This document shows, piece by piece, positions 7,025-14,250 of a DNA stretch of 37,815 bases (positions are counted from its first letter, which is position 1; each line of letters starts with the position of its first letter). The position numbers and the translations under genes were made by a program. The DNA comes from Actinomadura sp. KC06 (lineage in GTDB: Bacteria > Actinomycetota > Actinomycetes > Streptosporangiales > Streptosporangiaceae): NCBI RefSeq assembly GCF_004348735.1, contig NZ_SMKT01000089.1, positions 1-37,815 of the forward strand, given 5' to 3'. The notes below the pieces were generated by a model. The model searched no databases. It saw only the letters and a program-made list of their open reading frames with translations, and had not been told where the DNA came from.

Positions 7025-7945
7025 ATGCGACGTCACATCATCGTGCTCGCCGTCGCGGCGGGCGTCACGGGGGCGGGCTTCACCGCTCATCTGCTCGTCT
7101 CGGACGTGCCGCAGCGCAAGGGCGTCGTGGCGGGCGCCACGGAGTCGGTCGGCAGCACGGCGGCCGGACGGGGAGCGGCCGTGGCCAAGGCCCGTCCGTT
7201 CGATCGGGCGGGGCTGCGGCGGGCCGTCCGGACCTACCTCGGGACGCGTCCGGGCAAGGCGGGGGTGATGGCGACCGATCTCCGCACGGGCCTGTCCTTC
7301 GGGGAGAACGAGAAGGGCGACTTCGTCAGCGCCAGCATCATGAAGGTCGACATCCTGGCGAGCCTCATGCTGCAGCGGCAGCGGCAGCGCGCTGACCGGG
7401 GCCTGTCCGCGGGGCTGTCGGACGGCGAGCGCGACCTGGCGAGCCAGATGATCCGGGAGAGCGACAACACGGCTGCGGACGCCCTGTACTCCGACGCCGG
7501 ACACGGCGCGGGCGTCCGGAAGGCCAACAAGCGTTTCGGGATGACGGACACGAAGCCTTTCCCGACGTCGTGGGGATCGTCCTGGACGAGCCCGTCCGAC
7601 CAGGTCCGGCTGCTCACGAACCTGGCGTCGGACAAGAGCCCGATCGAGGCGCCCGGCCGCCGGTTCATCTGGGGCCTGATGGGCGCCGTCGTGGACGAGC
7701 AGGCGTGGGGGATCAGCGCGGCGGCGCGTCCGGGCGAGAAGGTGGCGCTGAAGAACGGGTGGACGCCGGTCCACGATCAGGGGAACGGCTGGGCGGTGAA
7801 CAGCATCGGCCGCATCACCGGACGCGACCACGACTTCCTCGTGGCGGTGTGCAGCGGCGACAGCCCGACGATGGAGGCGGGTGTGGCCACCGTCGAGCAC
7901 GTCTCGGACATGGTGGTCGACGCGATGCGCGACTCACGTCCTTGA
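7025..7945 (+). CDS. Serine hydrolase of the class A beta-lactamase fold
   Basis: A 306-residue exported or membrane-anchored protein with an N-terminal hydrophobic segment (about 4-25). It has the three penicilloyl-serine transferase motifs: SIMK (Ser104-Lys107) as SxxK, SDN (146-148), and KNG (243-245) in place of KTG/KSG. The omega-loop Glu-x-x-x-Asn of true class A beta-lactamases is not apparent; that stretch reads PFPTSWGSSWTSPSDQ. It is more likely an acyl-enzyme hydrolase of unknown substrate or a sensor-like protein than an effective beta-lactamase. A G-run precedes the ATG by about 4-5 bases. No lipobox is seen. Confidence 0.82.
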   Translation: MRRHIIVLAVAAGVTGAGFTAHLLVSDVPQRKGVVAGATESVGSTAAGRGAAVAKARPFDRAGLRRAVRTYLGTRPGKAGVMATDLRTGLSFGENEKGDFVSASIMKVDILASLMLQRQRQRADRGLSAGLSDGERDLASQMIRESDNTAADALYSDAGHGAGVRKANKRFGMTDTKPFPTSWGSSWTSPSDQVRLLTNLASDKSPIEAPGRRFIWGLMGAVVDEQAWGISAAARPGEKVALKNGWTPVHDQGNGWAVNSIGRITGRDHDFLVAVCSGDSPTMEAGVATVEHVSDMVVDAMRDSRP

Positions 7946-7981
7946 GAGATATCGGACTTGCAGGTATCGGGGTCCGGGCCA

Positions 7982-7999
7982 GGCGGCGGGCCGGCCGCC
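7982..7999. terminator. Hairpin between convergent genes
   Basis: GGCGGC (7982-7987) pairs with GCCGCC (7994-7999) around a six-base loop, between the plus-strand serine hydrolase (stop 7945) and the minus-strand Septum_form gene (stop 8019). It could terminate both transcripts. No U tract. Confidence 0.4.
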
Positions 8000-8018
8000 C
8001 AGCGAAGGGACCAGACCG

Positions 8019-8849
8019 TCAGCCGCGGATCGGCCGGGTGAGCTTCTTGCCCTCGGTGGCGGACACGGCGACGCAGGTGACGTTGCGGTCGCCCGACGTC
8101 CACGATTCGAGCGTGGGGTAGTAGTAGGAGGTGGCGAGCGAGGCGCCCGCGGGGTCGCGCCTGATCTTGCTGGTGATGCGCTTGTCGCAGCCCTCCTCGG
8201 CCAGCCGGCGCAGCTGGTTCTCGGACGGCAGCATGTCGCCGGGCAGCTTGAAGACGGCCAGCACCTCGCCGTCGTGCGGCCCGCTGCACGGGACGACCTT
8301 GACGGTCTCGACCTCGACCGGCTCGGCGGTGGCGGTGGTGGTGGCGCCCGAGTCGTCGTTGATGCAGTCGCCGAGCTTCATCTTCAGCGCGTCCACCTTC
8401 TCCGGCTTGGTCACGGCCGTCGTGGGGCGGCCGCCGCCGGGGTCGTCGGACGTGGACGAGCCGGAGTCGGAGCCGCGCAGCAGGAAGCCGGCCACGCCGG
8501 CGACGATCCACAGGCACGACAGGATGATCCCGGCGATCGCGAGACCGCGGCCCTTGCCGCCGCGCTCCCCGATCTGCTTGAGGGCGACGATCCCGAAGAT
8601 GATGCCGAGGACGCCGAAGCAGCCGAGCAGGCCGGTGACGAAGGCGGCGATGGCCGCGCCGTTGGTCTTGCCCTCGTAGGACGGCGGTTCGAAGCCGGGC
8701 GGGCCGGGCATGCCGGGCATCCCGCCGGGCGAGCCGGGCGGAGGGGGCGGGTAGGCGCCGGGGCCGCCGGGGCCGCCCGGCGCTGGCGGAGGTTGGTAAG
8801 GATCTTGTGGAGCGGGACCGGGATGTCCGGGTCCGGGGGGATAGCTCAT
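8019..8849 (-). CDS. DUF4190/Septum_form domain membrane protein
   Basis: A 276-residue protein with a Pro/Gly-rich cytoplasmic N-terminus (about 1-58), two transmembrane helices (about 67-90 and 105-125) in the DUF4190 pattern, and an extracytoplasmic C-terminal domain with paired cysteines (LGDCIND, VVPCSGPHDGEVLAVF, EEGCDKRI, NVTCVAV). The CSGPHDGEV motif is the signature of the actinobacterial septum-formation (Septum_form) family. The role is inferred to be envelope- or division-related. The ATG at 8849 gives the usual MSYPPGP start; a GTG at 8867 is possible. Neither has a strong ribosome binding site. Confidence 0.85.
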   Translation of the reverse strand: MSYPPGPGHPGPAPQDPYQPPPAPGGPGGPGAYPPPPPGSPGGMPGMPGPPGFEPPSYEGKTNGAAIAAFVTGLLGCFGVLGIIFGIVALKQIGERGGKGRGLAIAGIILSCLWIVAGVAGFLLRGSDSGSSTSDDPGGGRPTTAVTKPEKVDALKMKLGDCINDDSGATTTATAEPVEVETVKVVPCSGPHDGEVLAVFKLPGDMLPSENQLRRLAEEGCDKRITSKIRRDPAGASLATSYYYPTLESWTSGDRNVTCVAVSATEGKKLTRPIRG

Positions 8850-8884
8850 GAAGAGGGACTGTCCCACACCCGGTGGCGGGGACG

Positions 8885-8914
8885 ATCATGATGCACCCAA
8901 AACGATTATGACAA
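8885..8914 (-). promoter_or_regulatory. Candidate promoter of the Septum_form gene
   Basis: In a locally AT-rich patch the minus strand reads TTGTCA (8914-8909), an 18-base spacer, then CATGAT (8890-8885), each one mismatch from consensus -35 and -10 patterns. It would start transcription about 30 bases before the ATG at 8849. Confidence 0.35.
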
Positions 8915-8960
8915 TTTGCTTACACCTGCCCCGAAATTGTTTACGCCACGTCACCGAACG

Positions 8961-8982
8961 GGCATGCATTGTCGTTTGCCCA
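8961..8982. terminator. Weak inverted repeat downstream of the response regulator
   Basis: GGGCA and TGCCC flank a 12-base interval about 35-56 bases beyond the response-regulator stop on the minus strand. The stem is short, so a terminator is only possible. Confidence 0.25.
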
Positions 8983-9016
8983 TGACCAGCCGGGGCCCCA
9001 CATGGCGGGTGGCGGG

Positions 9017-9658
9017 TCAGACGAGACGGCGGGCGGCGGCCCAGCGCGACAGCTCGTGCCGGTTGGACAGCTGCAGCTTCCGCAGGACGCTGCTCACGTG
9101 CGTCTCGACCGTCTTGACCGAGATGAACAGCTCCTTGGCGATCTCCTTGTAGGCGTAGCCGCGGGCGATCAGCCGCAGGACGTCCCGCTCCCGCTGGGTG
9201 ATCTGGTCGAGCTCGGGATCGACGGCGGGCACGTCCGTGGCGGCGAACGCGTCCAGGACGAACCCGGCGAGGCGCGGCGAGAACACGGCGTCGCCGTCCG
9301 CGACCCGTCCGATCGCGTCGGTCAGCTCCGGCCCGGAGATCGTCTTGGTGACGTAGCCGCGGGCGCCGCCCCGGACGACGCCGATCACGTCCTCCGCCGC
9401 GTCCGACACCGACAGCGCCAGGAACTTGGACGTGACGGCGCCGTGCAGCCGGCGCAGCACCTCGATCCCGCCGCCGCCGGGCAGGTGCACGTCCAGCAGC
9501 ACCACGTCCGGCCGCGCCGCCCGGATCACCGAGACGGCCTCGTCCACGTCGCCGGCTTCCCCGACGATCTCGACGCCGCCGCCGAGTTCCGCCTTGACGC
9601 CGGTACGGAACATCTGGTGGTCGTCCACCAGCACGACCTTCTTCAACGCCTCGCTCAC
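9017..9658 (-). CDS. NarL/LuxR-family response regulator
   Basis: A 213-residue two-component regulator. The receiver domain (about 6-120) has the acidic pair Asp12-Asp13, the phospho-acceptor Asp56 in VVLLDVHLP, and the conserved Lys105 in GYVTKTI. A LuxR-type helix-turn-helix follows (about 150-210: TQRERDVLRLIARG, then KEIAKELFISVKTVETH). It starts with GTG at 9658 with AAGGGAG seven bases upstream. It follows the PspC-kinase gene by 46 bases on the same strand, so the two form a cognate pair of the DesK/LiaS type. It probably regulates the divergent PspC/Toastrack operon and itself, but no binding site was identified. Confidence 0.93.
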   Translation of the reverse strand: MSEALKKVVLVDDHQMFRTGVKAELGGGVEIVGEAGDVDEAVSVIRAARPDVVLLDVHLPGGGGIEVLRRLHGAVTSKFLALSVSDAAEDVIGVVRGGARGYVTKTISGPELTDAIGRVADGDAVFSPRLAGFVLDAFAATDVPAVDPELDQITQRERDVLRLIARGYAYKEIAKELFISVKTVETHVSSVLRKLQLSNRHELSRWAAARRLV

Positions 9659-9704
9659 GCCCAGCTCCCTTGAGGAACGATCCGCGCCCCGCGGTCCGCT
9701 CCAT

Positions 9705-10955
9705 TCACGACTTCTTGATCTCCAAGCGCACCTCGGTGCCCTCGCCCGGCGCGGTGCGGACGGTGGCCTTGCCGCCGTTGCGCTCCATACGTCCGATGAT
9801 GGACCCTCGGACGCCCATCCGGTCGTCCGGAACCTGGTCGAGGTCGAATCCCTTGCCGCGGTCCCGGACGAAGATGGCGACCTTGTCGCCCTCGACCTCC
9901 GCGTACACCGACACCGACGACGCCTCGGCGTACTTCGCGGCGTTCACCATCGCCTCCCGCGCGGCCTGCAGGGTGGCGCCGAGCCGCTCGTCCAGCGCCG
10001 TGTCGCCGACGCAGACGATCTCGATCGGCACGCCGTGGTCGTCCTCCACCTCCCCCGCGACCTCCCTGATCGCGGCGGCGAACGTCTGGTGGGGGTCGGC
10101 GCGCGGCTGGTAGAGCCAGGTCCGCAGCGTCCGCTCCTGGGACCGGGCGAGGCGCTGCACCTCCCGCGTGTCGTGCGCGTTCCGCTGGATGAGGGTCAGC
10201 GTGTGCAGCACCGAGTCGTGGACGTGCGCGGCCAGCTCGGCGCGCTCCTGGGAGCGGATGCGCTCGTGCCGCTCGGCGTCCAGGTCCTGGAACAGCCGCA
10301 CCACCCACGGCGTCACGATCACCGCGACCCCGGTGAGGATGATCAGCATGGCGATGACGACGGAGCGGGCCTGGGCGGCCTCGACCTTCTGCGCGACGAA
10401 CCCGCCGATGCCGCCGACGACCAGCAGGAGGCCGAGGACGCTGCGGAGCCAGCGCTGCCGCAGCGGGAGCGTCCACCGCTGCCGCTGGTCGCGGTCGGCC
10501 TGCTGCCAGAGGATCGCCGCGCCGACGCCGCCGACGACGAACGGCCACAGCGCCCACTGGACGACCCCGGCCGCGCCCCACGGAAGCGCGGCCAGACCCA
10601 TCGCGACCGCCGCGTAGGCAAGCAGCTGCCCCCAGTCGCGGCCGCGCCGCCGGGTCGCCGCCGTCTCGGACGCCTCGGGCGTCTCGGCCGCGGGAACCAG
10701 GATCCAGAACGCGATGTACGCGGCGACGCCGATCCCGCTCGCCACCGTCAGCAGCACGAACGCGGCCCGGACGATCAGCACCTCGACGCCGAGGTGCACG
10801 GCCAGGCCGCGGCAGACTCCGGCGATGAGCCTGCCGTCCGCGGCGCGCTGCAGCCGTCCCGAGGCGTCCGGCGTCACCGGCGCCGCGACCGCGGCCGTGG
10901 CCGTGGCACCAGCGGCGGACGTCGCGCCGGGCTGCCCTGCCGTCTCCCCGCTCAC
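9705..10955 (-). CDS. PspC-domain sensor histidine kinase
   Basis: A 416-residue kinase. An N-terminal PspC domain (about 30-90: QRAADGRLIAGVCRGLAVHL, then a membrane helix ending FWILVP) is followed by several transmembrane helices (about 110-220), a HisKA_3 dimerisation helix with AAHVHDSVLHTL (phospho-acceptor His about 246), and a HATPase domain (Asn about 338 in MVNAAKYAEAS; DRGKGFDL; GVRGSIIGRM). PspC domains are tied to envelope-stress sensing. The GTG at 10955 is chosen because AAGGG lies five bases upstream; a TTG at 10970 is unlikely. It is upstream of its regulator and divergent from another PspC protein. Confidence 0.92.
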   Translation of the reverse strand: MSGETAGQPGATSAAGATATAAVAAPVTPDASGRLQRAADGRLIAGVCRGLAVHLGVEVLIVRAAFVLLTVASGIGVAAYIAFWILVPAAETPEASETAATRRRGRDWGQLLAYAAVAMGLAALPWGAAGVVQWALWPFVVGGVGAAILWQQADRDQRQRWTLPLRQRWLRSVLGLLLVVGGIGGFVAQKVEAAQARSVVIAMLIILTGVAVIVTPWVVRLFQDLDAERHERIRSQERAELAAHVHDSVLHTLTLIQRNAHDTREVQRLARSQERTLRTWLYQPRADPHQTFAAAIREVAGEVEDDHGVPIEIVCVGDTALDERLGATLQAAREAMVNAAKYAEASSVSVYAEVEGDKVAIFVRDRGKGFDLDQVPDDRMGVRGSIIGRMERNGGKATVRTAPGEGTEVRLEIKKS

Positions 10956-11104
10956 CGCCGCCCTTTCCAAGGTTCTCCCACGTCAACGATCGTCACACGC
11001 CGGGCCGCGAACCGCATCAGGGGCGCACCCCGGCTTTCTCTCAGGGTCGGTTCAGGGACGTCCCCGATACCGTCCGCGGGACGCCGCGCGCCAGGATGGT
11101 GGCC

Positions 11105-12427
11105 ATGGGCAGCGAGCAGGAAAGCGGCCGCCACGAGGGCGGACGGCAGAACGTCCAGGGATATCAGCGGCTGGCGCGGGACGGCGGGCGGCGCGTGCTG
11201 GCCGGCGTGTGCACCGGGCTGGGCCGCTACACCGGCATCGACCCGGTCGTCTTCCGGGTGGGGTTCGCGATCCTGGTCCTCGCGCACGGGCAAGGAGTCT
11301 TCCTCTACGTCGCGGCCGCGCTGCTGATGCCCGCGAGCCCGGGCGCGTCGGCGTTCGCGGAGTCGATGTTCAAGCGGTGGTTCGACGCCGCGGCCGTGCT
11401 GTCGATCCTCGGCGCGCTGCTGGCCGCCGGCGTCGTGTTCAGCCTTTTCGGCGCCCAGGTGACCGACACGATCGCGCTGCTGGTCGTGTTCGGGCTGGCG
11501 CTGCTGGTGGCGCATTCGCGGGGCGTGGACCTGGTGTCGGTGGCACGGTCCGTCCCGGAACGGCTGGCCGGGCATCCGCCGGAGCCTTCCGCGCAGTGGA
11601 CGCGATCGGAGACCGTCGTCGGCGGCGGCGTGTCCCTGTCCAAGGACGCGCCGTCCGCCGCGCCGGGCACCGGCAGCCTGCCCGAAGGCATGATCGACCT
11701 GGCCGCGTACTCGGCGGCGCAAACCGGCACCCTTCCGGACGACCACTGGGACGACCGCCCGGACGACCGCCTGGACGACCGCCGCGACGACCACCGGGGC
11801 GAGCGGCCCAACGACTCCCGCCGCTCCCCGGCAGCCGCGATCACGCTGCTGGCCGCCATGGCCGCCGGGGCCGCGATGATCCCGGTCGCGCAGGGCTACC
11901 CGTACCCGGACTCCTCGCTGATCGTCATGGCGCCCGCGCTCGCGGTCGTCGGGATCGGCCTCGTCGTCGGCGGCTGGTTCCGGACGCGGGGCCTCGCGGC
12001 GGCCGGCACCGTGCTGACGCTGGCCATGCTGACCACCACGGTCGCGGGCGAGGCGCCGCGCAACGCCGAGTACGGCGAGGTCGAATGGCGTCCCACGGAC
12101 GTCGCGCAGACGAACCAGGTGTACAAGATCGGCGTCGGCCACGGCGACCTCGACCTCACCTCGCTGCGCCTGGCGGCGGGGCAGCGCGTCACGATCGACG
12201 CCGAGGTCGCGCTCGGCGGGCTGGCGGTCCGCGTGCCGCGAACCGCCCGGGTCCAGGTGGACGCGCGGATCGCGCTCGGTGACCTGCGCATCGACAACCG
12301 GACGACCGGCGGGCCGCGGGCCAGGGTCGTCCGGACGCTGGAGCCGGACGGCGAACCGGTCGATCCGCCGGTGATCGTCCTCCGGATACGGGGGAAGGTC
12401 GGCGATGTGAGCGTGAACCGTGGCTGA
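11105..12427 (+). CDS. PspC-domain protein with C-terminal Toastrack/LiaF-like domain
   Basis: A 440-residue membrane protein. The N-terminal PspC domain (about 20-77: RRVLAGVCTGLGRYTGIDP and a following helix) is followed by two or more helices (about 90-137), a charged Asp-rich linker with five four-residue repeats (about 212-231), three more hydrophobic helices (about 244-328), and a C-terminal beta-rich region (about 335-440). That region has the short alternating strands and VGHGDLDLTSL / ALGDLRID repeats of Toastrack (LiaF-C, DUF2154-like) domains. Such proteins sense or inhibit envelope-stress kinases. It is divergent from the PspC kinase. The ATG at 11105 is chosen with the in-frame ATG at 11096 as alternative; neither has a strong ribosome binding site, and CAGGAT (11092-11097) could be a -10 for a leaderless start. 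Confidence 0.8.
   Translation: MGSEQESGRHEGGRQNVQGYQRLARDGGRRVLAGVCTGLGRYTGIDPVVFRVGFAILVLAHGQGVFLYVAAALLMPASPGASAFAESMFKRWFDAAAVLSILGALLAAGVVFSLFGAQVTDTIALLVVFGLALLVAHSRGVDLVSVARSVPERLAGHPPEPSAQWTRSETVVGGGVSLSKDAPSAAPGTGSLPEGMIDLAAYSAAQTGTLPDDHWDDRPDDRLDDRRDDHRGERPNDSRRSPAAAITLLAAMAAGAAMIPVAQGYPYPDSSLIVMAPALAVVGIGLVVGGWFRTRGLAAAGTVLTLAMLTTTVAGEAPRNAEYGEVEWRPTDVAQTNQVYKIGVGHGDLDLTSLRLAAGQRVTIDAEVALGGLAVRVPRTARVQVDARIALGDLRIDNRTTGGPRARVVRTLEPDGEPVDPPVIVLRIRGKVGDVSVNRG
11738..11797 (+). repeat. Five 12-bp tandem repeats encoding DD-x-x units
   Basis: Five consecutive 12-base units beginning GACGACC encode DDHW, DDRP, DDRL, DDRR and DDHR within the linker of the PspC/Toastrack protein. The repeat is likely to vary in number between strains and forms a charged flexible spacer. 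Confidence 0.8.
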
Positions 12428-12443
12428 AAGCGGGGGGACCGGC

Positions 12444-12656
12444 ATGCGCAAGTCGTCCAGGCGGAGCCGGTTCGACCCGGCCGGGCCCGTCACCGGCCTG
12501 TTCTTCATGGCGCTCGCGGGCCTGTTCCTCGCGGACGGCCTGGCGGACGAGAACGTCCTGTCCGCGACGACGCTGCTGCCCGTGGTGCTGATCGGCCTCG
12601 GCCTGGTCGGGACGGTCCGCGTGCTGACCCGATCACGCCGCCGCGACCTGCGCTGA
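12444..12656 (+). CDS. Small two-helix membrane protein (LiaI/LiaF-TM-like)
   Basis: A 70-residue protein: a basic N-terminus (RKSSRRSR), then two hydrophobic helices (about 17-33 and 41-60) ending in RSRRRDLR. The two-helix pattern with a central polar turn (DGLADENVLS) resembles the LiaI/LiaF transmembrane domain family that accompanies PspC/Toastrack stress modules; this is inference from pattern and place. The ATG at 12444 follows a G-run by six to seven bases. A GTG at 12420 would overlap the preceding stop codon and add eight residues. It is the second gene of the PspC/Toastrack operon. Confidence 0.75.
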   Translation: MRKSSRRSRFDPAGPVTGLFFMALAGLFLADGLADENVLSATTLLPVVLIGLGLVGTVRVLTRSRRRDLR

Positions 12657-12761
12657 CACCGCCCGATCCGGCACCGCCGCCGCTCCCGGGGGCTCGCGCC
12701 GACGCCCGCCGGGAACGGGAAGTAACCTGGCCCCGACGGCAGGTGATCGGAACGAGGTCGG

Positions 12762-13463
12762 ATGTCAGGTCAGACCGGCGCGCCGGAGGCGAGCGACACC
12801 GATGTGCTGCCCGGCTCCCGGTCCGCGCTGGACCCGGGACGCGCCATCAAGCCGGGACGGCACGGCCTCTCCCCCGAGACCGTCGCCGGCATCCAGCGCG
12901 AGCGGCTGATCGACGCGTTCGTCCACGTGGTGTCCGAGCACGGCTTCGCCCACACCACGATCAGCCGGGTCACCGAGGGCGCCGGCGTCACGAAGAAGAC
13001 GTTCTACGCCCACTTCGCCGACCTGGACGAGTGCTTCCTCGCCGCCTACCGGCGCGGCATGGACATCCTCCTCGGCCGCATGACGGAGGCGTACGAGGCG
13101 GCGCCGTCCTGGCCGGACGGGATCCACGCGGCGCTGCGCACCATGCTCACCGCGCTCGCCCGGGAGCCGCGGTTCGCGCGGGCGTCGCTGGTCGAGGCGA
13201 ACGCGGCGGGCCCGCAGGTCAGGCAGGCGCGCATCGACACCCTCAACCGGTTCCGCGCGTTCTTCTCCGGGCCGCTGCCGGCGCCGATCCCGGTCGCGGT
13301 GGCGGACGCGATCGTCGGCGGCATCTACAGCGCGATCCACGTCCAGATGGAGACGGGCGAGGCGGACGAGCTGCCGTCGCTGCTGCCGTCCCTGACCTAT
13401 TTCGCGCTGATGCCCCTGATCGGCCGAGAGGCCGCGTCCCCTTACCTGACCGACGAACGCTGA
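12762..13463 (+). CDS. TetR/AcrR-family transcriptional regulator
   Basis: A 233-residue regulator with an unusually long polar N-terminal extension (about 1-45) before the DNA-binding domain (about 47-97: ERLIDAFVHVVSEHGF, TTISRVTEGAGVTKKTFYAHF). The helical ligand-binding domain follows and gives no clue to the ligand. GAGGT sits four to five bases before the ATG. A TAACCT word at 12723-12728 could be its -10 element. It is 105 bases after the envelope-stress operon and converges on the cupin-like gene, so its target is not obvious from position. Confidence 0.9.
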   Translation: MSGQTGAPEASDTDVLPGSRSALDPGRAIKPGRHGLSPETVAGIQRERLIDAFVHVVSEHGFAHTTISRVTEGAGVTKKTFYAHFADLDECFLAAYRRGMDILLGRMTEAYEAAPSWPDGIHAALRTMLTALAREPRFARASLVEANAAGPQVRQARIDTLNRFRAFFSGPLPAPIPVAVADAIVGGIYSAIHVQMETGEADELPSLLPSLTYFALMPLIGREAASPYLTDER

Positions 13464-13475
13464 CGCCGATCCCGA

Positions 13476-13985
13476 TCAGGCTGATGAACGTCCTGACGGA
13501 GCCGCCGTCGCCTGGACGGGCGGCCTGACGGACTGCGCATCACCTGTGGCAGCCGGGCTCGACGAGGCCGACGGGGTCGGCGCGCCGGCGTGGAGGCTTA
13601 CCGCGAACGCGGGGCCGGGGTTCGTCAGGGTGTGCGGGCCGCCGTGGACCCTGACCCGGTTGGCCCTCAGCGGCCGCTCGGTGACACCGCGCTCCGCGAT
13701 CGTCACCTCCGCCAGCTCGCCCGCGATCAGCGTGCTGACCTGCCCGTGCACGGTTCCGCCGTGGCCGGGCGGCCAGGTGGTGAGCCACACCTGGTGGTCC
13801 AGCGCGACGTGCACGGGGCCTGAGGCGTCGAATCCGACGAGCCGCCACCACTCCGCCGGACGTCCGGCGAGGTCGCTGACGCGGGTGGCGAGCTGCCCGA
13901 CCGTCGGCGGGCGGACGGTGATCGCGCGGTCGTGCGGGTCGTCCTGGCCGTGCATCGTGATGTCGGGAGCCACCGAGAGGTCCAC
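13476..13985 (-). CDS. Cysteine-dioxygenase-like cupin, metal site degenerate
   Basis: A 169-residue protein. The middle (about 45-130) follows the bacterial cysteine dioxygenase cupin: WWRLVGFDASGP, VWLTTWPPGHGGTVHGQ, GELAEVTIAERG, then RVRVHGGPHTLTNPGPAFAVSLHA. In active enzymes the first metal motif is HxH; here it reads VHGQ, with one His of the pair lost, while the later GGPHTLTN His remains. It may therefore be inactive on cysteine or bind another ligand. The C-terminal 35 residues are Ser/Pro/Ala-rich. The GTG at 13985 has AAGGA about eight bases upstream. It converges on the TetR gene and is divergent from phoD. Confidence 0.68.
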   Translation of the reverse strand: MDLSVAPDITMHGQDDPHDRAITVRPPTVGQLATRVSDLAGRPAEWWRLVGFDASGPVHVALDHQVWLTTWPPGHGGTVHGQVSTLIAGELAEVTIAERGVTERPLRANRVRVHGGPHTLTNPGPAFAVSLHAGAPTPSASSSPAATGDAQSVRPPVQATAAPSGRSSA

Positions 13986-14129
13986 GGAAAGGTCCTTAGT
14001 ATTCGTGTGTCAGCTGGAAAGGAAGGCGAAAGGGGCTTCAGCGACAACACGAAGGACACAGCGCGCTGGCCACGCGGCCCAGGGCCACGGGGCTGTCAGA
14101 GAGGGTGCGCGCGGACATGCGTATAAGGA

Positions 14130-14172
14130 GACACTCGGTAACCAAAGCTTGTCAAGCCGATCACCGAGTGTC
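14130..14172. promoter_or_regulatory. 10-bp inverted repeat upstream of phoD
   Basis: GACACTCGGT (14130-14139) is repeated in perfect inverse as ACCGAGTGTC (14163-14172), with arm starts 33 bp apart (about three helical turns). Together they suggest a looped or dimer-of-dimers operator, or an attenuator hairpin in a leader RNA. It lies 79 bp before the phoD ATG. Confidence 0.5.
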
Positions 14173-14176
14173 CATC
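14159..14176 (+). promoter_or_regulatory. Possible PHO-box-like direct repeat
   Basis: GATCACC (14159-14165) and GTCCATC (14170-14176) are spaced 11 bp apart, each one mismatch from the actinomycete PhoP direct-repeat unit (GTTCACC/GTTCATC, 11-bp period). It precedes a PhoD phosphatase gene, where PhoP control would be expected. Two imperfect units are weak evidence. Confidence 0.3.
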
Positions 14177-14250
14177 GGGTATCCGCCCGGCGCGCGGATC
14201 ATGCGTCCGGAACAGGGGACCGAAACCGGGACGAAACGAACGGAGCGTTC

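Noticed and set aside
4496..7900. Minus-strand open frame of 1134 codons
   Set aside because: Antisense to three genes with clear domains; its translation is Arg/Gly/His/Asp-rich without domains, the usual shadow of high-GC coding.
13546..14250. Extended N-terminus of PhoD reading through the cupin gene
   Set aside because: The Tat signal at 14251 with its own ribosome binding site defines the start; the upstream frame is antisense to the cupin and intergenic sequence.
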